A DNA stretch of 47,747 nucleotides, from assembly GCF_003994235.2 (NCBI RefSeq), contig NZ_RYFG02000092.1, forward strand, positions 1 to 47,747. The letters run 5' to 3'. Below, in pieces: positions 18,886-26,060 of this stretch. A program made the position numbers and the translations under genes. Below the pieces are notes generated by a model. It was not told the DNA's origin and ran no database searches. It saw only the letters and a program-made list of their open reading frames with translations. Position 1 is the first letter of the stretch. Every line of letters starts with the position of its first letter. This DNA is from Candidatus Methylobacter oryzae. Its GTDB lineage: Bacteria; Pseudomonadota; Gammaproteobacteria; Methylococcales; Methylomonadaceae.

Positions 18886-20397
18886 ATGAAAAAAATGCGC
18901 ACCGCTGAATTTCGCAGCCCGATGCAAGGTTGGACTGCCTTATCCGCCCCCCCTGCCGCTTTACTCTGCGCCGCTATACTGAGCGCCTGCGCGGTAGGCC
19001 CCGATTACAAAGCTCCTGCAACCGATGCCGGCCAGGCCTTCGCAAATGCCTCACTTCCCGAATTCTCTACGCAAGGCCCTGAAGTAGCTTGGTGGAAATT
19101 GTTTGAAGATAAAGACCTGAACGAACTTGTCGACCGAACGGTACGGCACAACCGCGATCTGCAGGCCGCTCGCGCCAATCTTCTTGAGGCGCGGGCGCTG
19201 TATATGGAAGCGGGGCTTAACTTGGTGCCTATCGTCAGTTCCCATGCAAATTATACCGACCAGATTCGTAGTGCCGGCGCGTTGAATAACCGGGCTTTTG
19301 CACCGCGAGACCTGAAACTTTACAACATCGGTTTCGACGCTTTTTGGGAAGTCGATTTCTTCGGCCGCGTGCGTCGCAACGTCGAAGCAAGCAGCGACGA
19401 GGTTGATGCGCAGGAAGCCGGCCTTAGGGATCTCGGCGTGAGCCTGATTGCTGAAGTTGCCCGGAACTATTTCGAGTTACGAGGCTTGCAACAACAGTTG
19501 GCCGTAGCGAAAAAGAACGCTGCAAACCAGGCCGAGACACTGGAAATAACCCGCGTCAGGCTCGAAAGCGGCCGCGGGACCGAGCTCGACACGTCCAGGG
19601 CAAAGGCGCAACTTGACTCTACGTCGGCGATTATTCCGCCTCTGGATAATGCCGTTCATCGAGCCATGCACCGGCTCAGCGTACTGACCGGACAGCTTCC
19701 CGGCGCGCTGACGGAAAAACTATCGCAGCCCGCGCCGCTGCCTAAAATACCCGAGACCATCAATATCGGTAGTCCCGCGGAACTGCTGCGCCGCCGTCCC
19801 GACATCCGCGTCGCCGAGCGCGCCTTGGCAGCGGCCACCGCCCGCATCGGCGTTGCCACTGCCGATCTTTTTCCGCGCGTGACATTTGTCGGCACGATCG
19901 CCCTTGAAGCCGCCACGCTGTCGGGAGTCGGCGCGGCAGGCTCGGATACCTATTCGGCAGGCCCGAGGATCAGTTGGGCGGCTCTGGATTTGGGCCGCGT
20001 CTATGCCCGTATCAAAGCCGCGGACGCCCGCGCCGAAGCCAGCCTGGCCCAGTACGAGCAGACGGTGCTGAATGCTTTGGAAGAAACCGAGAACGCGTTG
20101 GTCAATTACAATCGCGCGCGAAGCCGAAGAGAACTGCTAAGTTCGGCCGCCCAAGCCAGTGTAAGAGCCGATGAACTGGCTCACGTGCGCTTTGCGGAAG
20201 GAGCGACCGACTTTCTGACCGTGCTGGACACCGAATTGCGCCTGTTGCAAGACCAGGACAGCCTGGCGCAAAGCGAAACCGCCACCGCGACGGCGCTGGC
20301 TGCGCTTTACAAAGCCTTGGGCGGAGGCTGGAACTCGGACATTGCTTTGACTAAAACAATTCAGCCGCAGATTGGCCCAGATACACACGGGAGGTAA
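18886..20397 (+). CDS. RND efflux outer-membrane factor lipoprotein (NodT/OprM family)
   Basis: A 503-residue outer-membrane channel protein. Residues 1-35 form a lipoprotein signal with LSACAVGPDYKAP, the hallmark start of OprM/NodT proteins. The mature part shows the duplicated TolC fold: helical stretches QAARANLLEARALYMEAGL and AVAKKNAANQAETLEI, the RRRPDIRVAERALAAATARIGVATADLFP signature (in part), and a C-terminal half with YEQTVLNALEETENALVNY. It trimerises in the outer membrane and completes the tripartite pump with the two preceding genes. The ATG at 18886 has no strong Shine-Dalgarno. A hairpin follows the stop. Confidence 0.92.
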   Translation: MKKMRTAEFRSPMQGWTALSAPPAALLCAAILSACAVGPDYKAPATDAGQAFANASLPEFSTQGPEVAWWKLFEDKDLNELVDRTVRHNRDLQAARANLLEARALYMEAGLNLVPIVSSHANYTDQIRSAGALNNRAFAPRDLKLYNIGFDAFWEVDFFGRVRRNVEASSDEVDAQEAGLRDLGVSLIAEVARNYFELRGLQQQLAVAKKNAANQAETLEITRVRLESGRGTELDTSRAKAQLDSTSAIIPPLDNAVHRAMHRLSVLTGQLPGALTEKLSQPAPLPKIPETINIGSPAELLRRRPDIRVAERALAAATARIGVATADLFPRVTFVGTIALEAATLSGVGAAGSDTYSAGPRISWAALDLGRVYARIKAADARAEASLAQYEQTVLNALEETENALVNYNRARSRRELLSSAAQASVRADELAHVRFAEGATDFLTVLDTELRLLQDQDSLAQSETATATALAALYKALGGGWNSDIALTKTIQPQIGPDTHGR

Positions 20398-20424
20398 AAG
20401 GTTCAAGGCCTTTTACCTTTATCC
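20392..20424 (+). terminator. Hairpin ending the RND operon
   Basis: AGGTAAAAGG (20392-20401, overlapping the stop codon) pairs perfectly with CCTTTTACCT (20409-20418) with a 7-nt loop. It is followed by TTTATCC. The U stretch is short, so termination strength is uncertain. Confidence 0.55.
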
Positions 20425-20575
20425 GTTCAATCCGTATCGATCTGTAGCTAAATAGAAAGCGACATTACAAAATTCCAAAAACTAACACCAAATAAGACTC
20501 CCGGTAAAAATATCAGCGTCGTTGGCAATGCTCCGAGTACAATATGCAAAAAAAATCTTTTTTTGAGGAGCATCT

Positions 20576-21949
20576 ATGCAAACGTACCTACCCTTCATCC
20601 AAACTACGCTTTCAGAATGGTATCTTTTTACCTTAAATAATGCGTTGTACGCTGCGGCATTAGCGACGGCAGTCTGGCTGCTGACGGCAATACTTTACAG
20701 CATCAGGATTGCCGCCATTAAAAGAGGAAAAGCCGCCGGCGAGAAAGCCGCCCTCAAAGACCTGGATGCAGCGCAACAAGAGCTACAGCTCAGCCGGGAA
20801 GAATTGGCGTCGACCGCCGAGCAAATGGAACAAGCCCAATCTGTTGCCCAAGATGAAAAGCAACGGGTTTTAACCCTTGAACAACTGATTTATCAACGCA
20901 ATCAGCAAATTGCCGGAACCATTCAAACGTTGGCGACCAGTTTCGACCTTGGCGAAAGGCCATTGCTTGCAAGCGAGGATGTCAAGGCGGATGCTTTATG
21001 GCAGCAACACGACAAAGTCATTACGCAACTGATTGAACGCCTGCGCACCGAACAACAAGCAAAAGCCGAGTTGCAGCAAAACTGCCAAGCAGCAACCGTA
21101 AAATTGGCCGAAAAAGAATCTCTGCTGAATGCGCTGCAATCGACTCTAAACAATCACACCAGCCAGCTTTCCAAACTGGAACAGGCGCTTGAAGAACAAA
21201 AAGCTATGCTGCAACAACAAAATAATAGTCAGCAAGCTTTGTCCGATACCCTGAAAAACTTTCAACCCGCCGCGCCACAGCCTATAGTGCCTAAACCGGA
21301 AGCCTTCACGCCTGTTACCGCTCCTACTCCTGCCGACTGGCAACAGCCAACGCCAGCGCAAGAAAAGCCACCCGTTGAAGAGCCGGTGATTACCCAACCT
21401 GAACCCATTGAGCAGGCCAAGCCGGTTAGCGCCGCACCGGAAGCCGCGGTTATCCGTCAGGTTGAAGAAACACCGGCCGAATTAGTAACCGCTATCGAAG
21501 AAGAGGAAGAGCCCTTGGACTTGGTGCTGGACGAAAATCTGCAACCGGTCGCCAGAAAACCGTCAACCGCATCGGCGGATATGGAACAGCAGGCAACTGC
21601 TCCCGCTAAAGGATCGTTTGGAAAAATTAAAGGCCTGTTCGGTAAAAAACCACAGCCTGCCGCGGAAATAGAACCTCACCCCGTTGAGGTAGAAGAAGTC
21701 CCCTCTGTATCTGCAGAGCCGGAACAACAGCCTGCGGCTCCAGCAAAAGCATCGGTTGGCAAAATCAAGAATCTATTCGGCAAAAAACAACAGCCGGTCA
21801 AAACAGAACCGCAATGGACAGACACGCAAGCGGATGAAAGGCTACCGTCAAGCGAAGAGCAAGCCAGTACGGATCAACAACCCGATGATGAGAAAGCGCC
21901 TGGGAAACTGAAAGGCTTTTATAGCAAGTTCAGATCGAAAGATAAGTAA
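20576..21949 (+). CDS. Membrane-anchored coiled-coil protein with Pro/Glu-rich tail and repeated GKIKxLFGKK motif
   Basis: A 457-residue protein with a strong Shine-Dalgarno (GAGGAG, 6 nt before ATG). One membrane helix lies at about 20-42 (LNNALYAAALATAVWLLTAILYS). Residues 50-225 are a long Gln/Glu/Ala-rich coiled coil. Residues 228-320 are Pro-rich and acidic. The C-terminal third contains the basic-hydrophobic motif GKIKGLFGKK (about 348-357), GKIKNLFGKK (about 397-406) and a variant GKLKGFYSKF (about 444-453), separated by acidic Pro-rich linkers. The motifs could bind membrane or a partner (inference). I do not recognise a named family. Layout suggests a cell-envelope or DNA-segregation scaffold, but function is unknown. 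Confidence 0.7.
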   Translation: MQTYLPFIQTTLSEWYLFTLNNALYAAALATAVWLLTAILYSIRIAAIKRGKAAGEKAALKDLDAAQQELQLSREELASTAEQMEQAQSVAQDEKQRVLTLEQLIYQRNQQIAGTIQTLATSFDLGERPLLASEDVKADALWQQHDKVITQLIERLRTEQQAKAELQQNCQAATVKLAEKESLLNALQSTLNNHTSQLSKLEQALEEQKAMLQQQNNSQQALSDTLKNFQPAAPQPIVPKPEAFTPVTAPTPADWQQPTPAQEKPPVEEPVITQPEPIEQAKPVSAAPEAAVIRQVEETPAELVTAIEEEEEPLDLVLDENLQPVARKPSTASADMEQQATAPAKGSFGKIKGLFGKKPQPAAEIEPHPVEVEEVPSVSAEPEQQPAAPAKASVGKIKNLFGKKQQPVKTEPQWTDTQADERLPSSEEQASTDQQPDDEKAPGKLKGFYSKFRSKDK

Positions 21950-21968
21950 TCTAAGCAGGCGCTTAAGG

Positions 21969-22191
21969 TAATTATTCAGCGTATCTTGCGCTGGTTCCCA
22001 AGCTGGAGCTCTTGTCGTTATACACAAGTCTTCGCGTACCGGACGAGAAGATAACCCGCTCTATACAAAGCACGTCATCCCGGCATTCCCTGCCGGGATG
22101 ACGTGTTTAATAAATATTTGTGTATAACAACGAAAGCTCCAGCTTGGGAACCGGCGAATCCTTGTTCTATTGGGCATATGCTGAATAGTTA
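21969..22191. mobile_element. 223-bp MITE-like element with long nested inverted repeats
   Basis: The outermost arms TAATTATTCAGCGTAT (21969-21984) and ATATGCTGAATAGTTA (22176-22191) are imperfect inverted repeats. Further in, an 18-bp perfect pair starting GGTTCCCAAGCTGG lies at 21993-22010 and 22135-22152. It is continued by a similar 17-bp pair (22011-22027, 22118-22134). The centre carries a perfect 15-bp hairpin CACGTCATCCCGGCA / TGCCGGGATGACGTG (22071-22085, 22091-22105). There is no coding sequence. The layout is that of a non-autonomous inverted-repeat element into which a second palindromic repeat has settled. Confidence 0.65.
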
Positions 22192-22300
22192 CTAAATAAA
22201 GATATTTAATTATAGAATTCCTGTTCAAACCGACAGGAATTGATAGCTAACGCAAAAATAGCGGCGTTCGTTCTCGCTTTTCTTATACCCCAAGGGCATA

Positions 22301-22333
22301 TTGAGCAGGCAAGCTGCTCAACTCAGCTTTATA
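22301..22333. repeat. Hairpin repeat, copy 1 (TTGAGCAG stem plus CTCAGCTTTATA)
   Basis: TTGAGCAG (22301-22308) pairs with CTGCTCAA (22314-22321) around a 5-nt loop, followed by CTCAGCTTTATA. A second copy with a compensatory base-pair change lies at 23687-23719. It lies upstream of the DUF3581 start chosen here. Confidence 0.7.
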
Positions 22334-22410
22334 CGGACAGCTCCGGATCATCCGCGAAACGCCCGGATTGCCTTTCAGGCCGATACCACTTACTGATATT
22401 AATGGAAGAT

Positions 22411-23127
22411 ATGTTTTTAAAAGAATTTTACGACCTCAATAATGGCAATATCAGCATTGCCGCCCAACAAGCCAGCATGTTTGCCAAAGAAGTGGCGCAC
22501 GACTTCAACCCGCTACATGACGTTGATGCGAAGCGGTTTTGCGTACCGGGCGATTTGCTGTTTTCTCTGGTATTGGAGAAATACGGCCTTAGCCAAAACA
22601 TGCACTTTACCTTTTCCGGCATGGTCGGGCATGATGTTCTGCTGAATTTTCCAGACAGCGATGCCGGACAAATTGCCGTCACCGACAATGAGGGCAAACC
22701 CTATTTGCAGGTCGAGCGCTCCGGCGATGTTAGTAAAAATTCAGCATTGATTGAAAGCTTTACTCGCGATTATGTCGCCTTCTCAGGACAAAATTTTCCC
22801 TATGTGCTGGTACCGTTATTAGCCACCGAAAACGTTATGTTCAACCTCAGTCGGCCGCTGGTAATTTACGAAAGTATGACCCTGAATTTCGACCATCTCG
22901 ATTTTCAGCAGGCCTCCGTGGAAATGCTGGAACCGAAAATGGAAGTTAACGGCAAGCGCGCTTCGGCTTTTTTACATTTTCAAATTAAGGCCGGTGAACA
23001 AGTGGTTGGCGCAGGCTTTAAAAAACTGGCAATCAGCGTACTGAATGGTTATGAAGCTGAACCGATGCAGGCATTTGTCGATGAATACCTGGCCAGGAAA
23101 AACAATTATCTGAATAATTTAGTTTAG
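22411..23127 (+). CDS. DUF3581 family protein
   Basis: A 238-residue soluble protein. The start MFLKEFY and the stretch DFNPLHDVDAKRFCVPGDLLF (in two parts) match the DUF3581 family, found widely in gammaproteobacteria. The DFNPLHD motif recalls hotdog-fold dehydratase/thioesterase proteins (MaoC-like), so binding of acyl groups is possible, but no enzymatic activity is established. The frame stays open upstream to a TTG at 22240, but that extension contains a palindromic repeat and is not conserved-looking; ATG at 22411 fits the family, with ATG 22402 as an alternative. The ribosome-binding site is poor for either. A MEKHLA gene follows 53 bp downstream on the same strand. Confidence 0.82.
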   Translation: MFLKEFYDLNNGNISIAAQQASMFAKEVAHDFNPLHDVDAKRFCVPGDLLFSLVLEKYGLSQNMHFTFSGMVGHDVLLNFPDSDAGQIAVTDNEGKPYLQVERSGDVSKNSALIESFTRDYVAFSGQNFPYVLVPLLATENVMFNLSRPLVIYESMTLNFDHLDFQQASVEMLEPKMEVNGKRASAFLHFQIKAGEQVVGAGFKKLAISVLNGYEAEPMQAFVDEYLARKNNYLNNLV

Positions 23128-23180
23128 CGGTAGCAAATCATGTTCGTGTCCACTGCCGAATACCAGAATTTTTAAACTGA

Positions 23181-23666
23181 ATGGAACATGAGATTGCCAT
23201 GGAATACCCTGCTGAAGCAAATTGCTTTCTTGTTGAACATGCCGTTGTTATCAGAGACAGCTACCGTCAATTGCTGTTAAAAGAATTAATCCCGGACGTT
23301 CAGTCCGACCGGCAATTTGCAAAACAATTGTTTTATGCGCCGTTTGCGGTGGTGTCGCACGATACGGCGAGTGATCCGATTTTTAATTACGCTAACCTGA
23401 AAGCGCTGGAATTATTCGAACTAAGCTGGGAAGACTTTACCCGCTTGCCTTCCAGGCTATCTGCGGAAGCGGTGAATCAGGCCAAGCGTGATCAAGTCTT
23501 GGCTACAGTATCGGAAAAAGGTTATATCGATCATTATGAGGGCGTGCGCATATCAAGCACCGGCAAAAGATTTCTCATCAAAAATACAGTGATCTGGAAT
23601 CTGGCCGATAAAAATAGCCGCTATAAAGGCCAAGCCGCCTGGTTTGATCAATGGGTATTTTTATAG
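23181..23666 (+). CDS. MEKHLA domain protein (PAS-related sensor domain)
   Basis: A 161-residue protein made almost entirely of one MEKHLA domain. Recognisable parts are FYAPFAVVSHDTASDPIFNYAN, ALELFELSWEDFTRLPSRLSAE and GVRISSTGKRFLIKNTVIWNL (quoted in segments). The domain is related to PAS and is found alone in bacteria and at the C-terminus of plant HD-ZIP III factors, with a presumed light or redox sensing role. There is no output domain, so it would act through a partner. It shares strand with DUF3581 upstream and may be co-transcribed. A hairpin repeat lies 21 bp beyond the stop. Confidence 0.85.
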   Translation: MEHEIAMEYPAEANCFLVEHAVVIRDSYRQLLLKELIPDVQSDRQFAKQLFYAPFAVVSHDTASDPIFNYANLKALELFELSWEDFTRLPSRLSAEAVNQAKRDQVLATVSEKGYIDHYEGVRISSTGKRFLIKNTVIWNLADKNSRYKGQAAWFDQWVFL

Positions 23667-23686
23667 CCAAAGGCCATAAGTTTCGT

Positions 23687-23719
23687 TTGAGCGGACGAGC
23701 CGCTCAACTCAGCTTTATA
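23687..23719. repeat. Hairpin repeat, copy 2 (TTGAGCGG stem plus CTCAGCTTTATA)
   Basis: TTGAGCGG (23687-23694) pairs with CCGCTCAA (23700-23707) around a 5-nt loop and is followed by CTCAGCTTTATA, identical in layout to the copy at 22301-22333. The A-T pair in the stem of copy 1 is a G-C pair here, a compensatory change. Position suggests it also marks the end of the DUF3581-MEKHLA transcript. Confidence 0.7.
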
Positions 23720-23900
23720 ACTGCATTCTATTCAGCAGCACAGACATGACTCGTTATAGTAAATGAACTCGTTACGGATTTAATATATTCAAATACGAAA
23801 CAATCCATAAACTCCCAGTGCCATAGTCAACAATAAATATCTTGATTATAGTTGAGCCGCAGTATGAAATATTTCTTCAACTTTGTACGGGGATTTACTG

Positions 23901-24074
23901 ATGAACGACTTCTATAAAGATCTTCTAATAGGAACAGTATTTGTAATCGGCTTGCTCGGCTTTATTTCGGGCGAATTCATCATCTCATCGGCCCTATTTG
24001 CCGGTGCCGCTATTGCCAGCAATGTCAATGTGAATCGTAAAAGAAGTAAAACAGGTCAATTTTCATGGGATTGA
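23901..24074 (+). CDS. Small membrane protein, 57 residues
   Basis: An ATG at 23901 is preceded by GGGGAT at a spacing of about 7 nt, better than the upstream in-frame start. The protein begins MNDFYKDLLIG and has two closely spaced hydrophobic segments (about 8-27 and 29-45). It ends with a basic tail (NRKRSKTGQ). A terminator hairpin follows 37 bp after the stop, which supports a real transcription unit. Function unknown. Confidence 0.6.
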   Translation: MNDFYKDLLIGTVFVIGLLGFISGEFIISSALFAGAAIASNVNVNRKRSKTGQFSWD

Positions 24075-24111
24075 TTGTTTTTACTCAAGCGATTAACCAC
24101 ATAATCTGAAG

Positions 24112-24150
24112 ACTTCCAGGGTTTAGCGGCTCTGGAAGTTTTCTTCTTTC
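24112..24150 (+). terminator. Rho-independent terminator after the small membrane protein gene
   Basis: ACTTCCAG (24112-24119) and CTGGAAGT (24132-24139) form a perfect 8-bp stem. The U-rich tail TTTTCTTCTTT follows immediately. Confidence 0.75.
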
Positions 24151-24235
24151 GCCATATCGCTTTCCTAATTATTACGCCTATCAAGTTCGTCATAGACGCA
24201 CTGTTAAGCAACAAATCTAATTGCTGCCGTTCAAA

Positions 24236-24442
24236 TTAGCACGGCCCTTCCGATAAAACTTTTACCTTGCTGTTAGACAGAAAATTACTGTCGAAGCAAT
24301 GGCCCAGATTTTTTTCAAAACTCCCTGCAATCTTTTTCTGACAAGTACCGCTAATAGAAGTAATATCAGCACCGGCTCGGCAGAATGTACCTATGAGCGA
24401 CTTATCTTCTTTGCCGCAATCCTTAATTTCTCCATCTTCCAA
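24236..24442 (-). CDS. Possible Cys-rich small protein or gene remnant
   Basis: A 68-codon minus-strand frame with five regularly placed Cys (residues 9, 21, 34, 48, 68; e.g. GTFCRAGADITSISGTC) that reads like real protein. Its upstream part overlaps the start of the ankyrin gene on the other strand, and there is no convincing ribosome-binding site. It may be the 3' remnant of a secreted disulfide-bonded protein. Coding status is uncertain. Confidence 0.25.
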   Translation of the reverse strand: MEDGEIKDCGKEDKSLIGTFCRAGADITSISGTCQKKIAGSFEKNLGHCFDSNFLSNSKVKVLSEGPC

Positions 24443-24455
24443 TTCACATTTTTGT

Positions 24456-25274
24456 ATGAAATACCCTCTATTTGAGCCACTGGGTGATCAATACCCTACT
24501 GCCTTGGAACAGCACTACGAACGTATTATTAAAAAAATTGTAGAGCTATGGGATGATCCGGAGATCGACGACTATTTCACTAGTCTGATCGTCGATACCC
24601 GAGGCGGACGCCAGGGATTTGCAGCCGATGTATTTAAAGATATTCATACGCTCTACAAGTTTAAAGAGCTTGAGCGCTTACGTAAGGCGAAAAACCGGCG
24701 CGATGCTATTCGAGAACTGCAAGTCCGCGGCATCGAATTCAGGCCCGGCGCTTTCTTAAAGGCTATCCAGGATGGCGATCAAAGACTGGTGGACTTATTT
24801 ATACAGGCGGGCATAAATGTACATACTAATGATGAAACGGGTTGCCCGGCTATTATGATTGCGTTAAAAGGAGGCTATACCGTCATCGCCAATATTTTGC
24901 TCACTGCCGGGGCGAACCCCAATGCTCACGATGCACTAGGGTTTACGCCGTTGCTGATGGCCTGCGGTAAAGCAGCCCAAGGTTACAGAGGAATTGCCGA
25001 AAAGCTGATCCGCTTAGGCGCCGATGTCAATGCCTGTGACAGGCTAGGCTGGACTCCCTTGATGTTGGCTATTTCAGGAGGGGCTGCTGAAGTAGCTGAA
25101 TTACTTTTACAGTATGGAGCAAATCCTGGATTACGTACACGAAAAGGCGAAAATGCGATGATACTGGCTCAAAAACTTGGCCAAGACAAACTGATCGATC
25201 TGCTTTCTGCAAAACAGTCAGGAAACTCAAACTCCCTAATCTTTAAAGATAATCCGCGTTTAAGGTTACAGTGA
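24456..25274 (+). CDS. Ankyrin-repeat protein
   Basis: A 272-residue protein. The N-terminal 115 residues are helical and unidentified (begins MKYPLFEPLG). Residues about 116-245 hold four ankyrin repeats: AFLKAIQDGDQRLVDLFIQAGINVHT, TGCPAIMIALKGGYTVIANILLTAGANPNA, LGFTPLLMACGKAAQGYRGIAEKLIRLGADVNA and LGWTPLMLAISGGAAEVAELLLQYGAN (each only as landmarks, in pieces). Ankyrin repeats bind partner proteins. There is no signal peptide, so it is cytosolic. An upstream in-frame start at 24393 is less likely. The Tn7-like element begins 64 bp beyond its stop, so the gene and the flavoprotein at 37358 were convergent neighbours before insertion. Confidence 0.8.
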   Translation: MKYPLFEPLGDQYPTALEQHYERIIKKIVELWDDPEIDDYFTSLIVDTRGGRQGFAADVFKDIHTLYKFKELERLRKAKNRRDAIRELQVRGIEFRPGAFLKAIQDGDQRLVDLFIQAGINVHTNDETGCPAIMIALKGGYTVIANILLTAGANPNAHDALGFTPLLMACGKAAQGYRGIAEKLIRLGADVNACDRLGWTPLMLAISGGAAEVAELLLQYGANPGLRTRKGENAMILAQKLGQDKLIDLLSAKQSGNSNSLIFKDNPRLRLQ

Positions 25275-25332
25275 AAAACCGGCTTTCCATTTTTCCTATT
25301 CTTCAGCCTGTTGCTTACAGATAACAAAAAGT

Positions 25333-25337
25333 GCTCA
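25333..25337. repeat. Left target-site duplication GCTCA
   Basis: The pentamer GCTCA directly precedes the left end TGTGTAGG and is repeated directly after the right end at 37356-37360. A 5-bp duplication is characteristic of Tn7-type transposition. Confidence 0.85.
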
Positions 25338-25396
25338 TGTGTAGGCACAATAAAGTTTGCACACTAATTAATTTTGGAATAATAAAGTTTGAACAC
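25338..25396 (+). repeat. Left transposon end with two TnsB-like sites
   Basis: After the terminal TGTGTAGG there are two 21-bp related motifs at 25344-25364 (GGCACAATAAAGTTTGCAC..) and 25376-25396 (GGAATAATAAAGTTTGAAC..), 32 bp apart centre to centre. This spaced arrangement is like one end of Tn7. Confidence 0.8.
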
Positions 25397-25529
25397 ACAG
25401 CCATTACTTAACCTGAATTCTGGATAAGCCATCAAGCTGACCGTAAAAGATTGACCTTGATCAAAGGAGGGCTTGTTGTCGGCCAGGCAATACCGCCATC
25501 AGGTTGACTGCCTATTCCAACCAAAATCA

Positions 25530-25599
25530 GCCAGCCATTCCGAGTGAAAACCGCCACCAATTCCGATGCAAACCAGGCCAACGATTCCGATATGATTAC
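25530..25599. repeat. Tandem ATTCCGA repeats, possible IS21-type end remnant
   Basis: Three consecutive units of 23-24 bp begin GCCA and contain ATTCCGA (25530-25552, 25553-25576, 25577-25599), with a fourth GCCA at 25600. Such closely spaced repeats are typical of transposase-binding ends; assignment to IS21 is by memory of that pattern only. Confidence 0.35.
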
Positions 25600-25913
25600 G
25601 CCAGTGTTGAATAACAGCTTTTGGAAGTGATGAATGCCGCAATCGACCCAAACCGGCCTTTCAGAGCCCTAATTCGACTGGCAGGTTGATGTCACATAGC
25701 TGACTGCTATCTTGATAAAAACAAACCGTGTATCAGCTGATGTCGGAATGCATACAGAAACCATATAATCACTTATTAGCCCACAGCACACGGACCACAA
25801 TGAAGACCATCGATAAAGCTAAGGCTGCAATTTCGCGTAGCCGATCAAAATATACAGTTTATGGCTTTAGCAGGATTCTTTGTCTGTAGGATAGGCATTA
25901 TCTGCATTTGGTT

Positions 25914-25931
25914 AAACTTTGCGACAGAACC
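25914..25931 (-). repeat. IS6-family terminal inverted repeat (left remnant)
   Basis: Read on the minus strand the sequence is GGTTCTGTCGCAAAGTTT, the form of IS6-family ends. It agrees in 17 of 18 positions with the sequence at 31610-31627, in opposite orientation. The IS interior, now lost, would lie to the left. Confidence 0.6.
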
Positions 25932-26060
25932 TTAGATGCCCTTTTTTTACTGGGCTACTTCGCCTGCATTACCGTGCATTTTTTGGATGAATGCCAGAAA
26001 TTTTTAAGTTAGTTAGCCAGAAGTGTTTTGCCAACAAAAGACTGCGTAACACCAGAGTTA

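Larger units (their letters stand above)
25275..26060. other. Gene-free stretch: transposon end and IS debris
   Basis: This 786-bp region holds no intact gene. From left to right it has the Tn7-like left end (25338-25396) and three tandem 23-24 bp units with the core GCCA..ATTCCGA (25530-25552, 25553-25576, 25577-25599), which resemble the multiple end repeats of IS21-type elements. A short frame MKTIDKAKAAISRSRSKYTV from 25801 follows, then an IS6-family terminal repeat (25914-25931). The final 130 bp precede the FUSC gene stop. Confidence 0.5.

Noticed and set aside
22240-22410. N-terminal extension of the DUF3581 gene from a TTG start
   Set aside because: The extension translates a palindromic repeat (22301-22333) and family members start at MFL.
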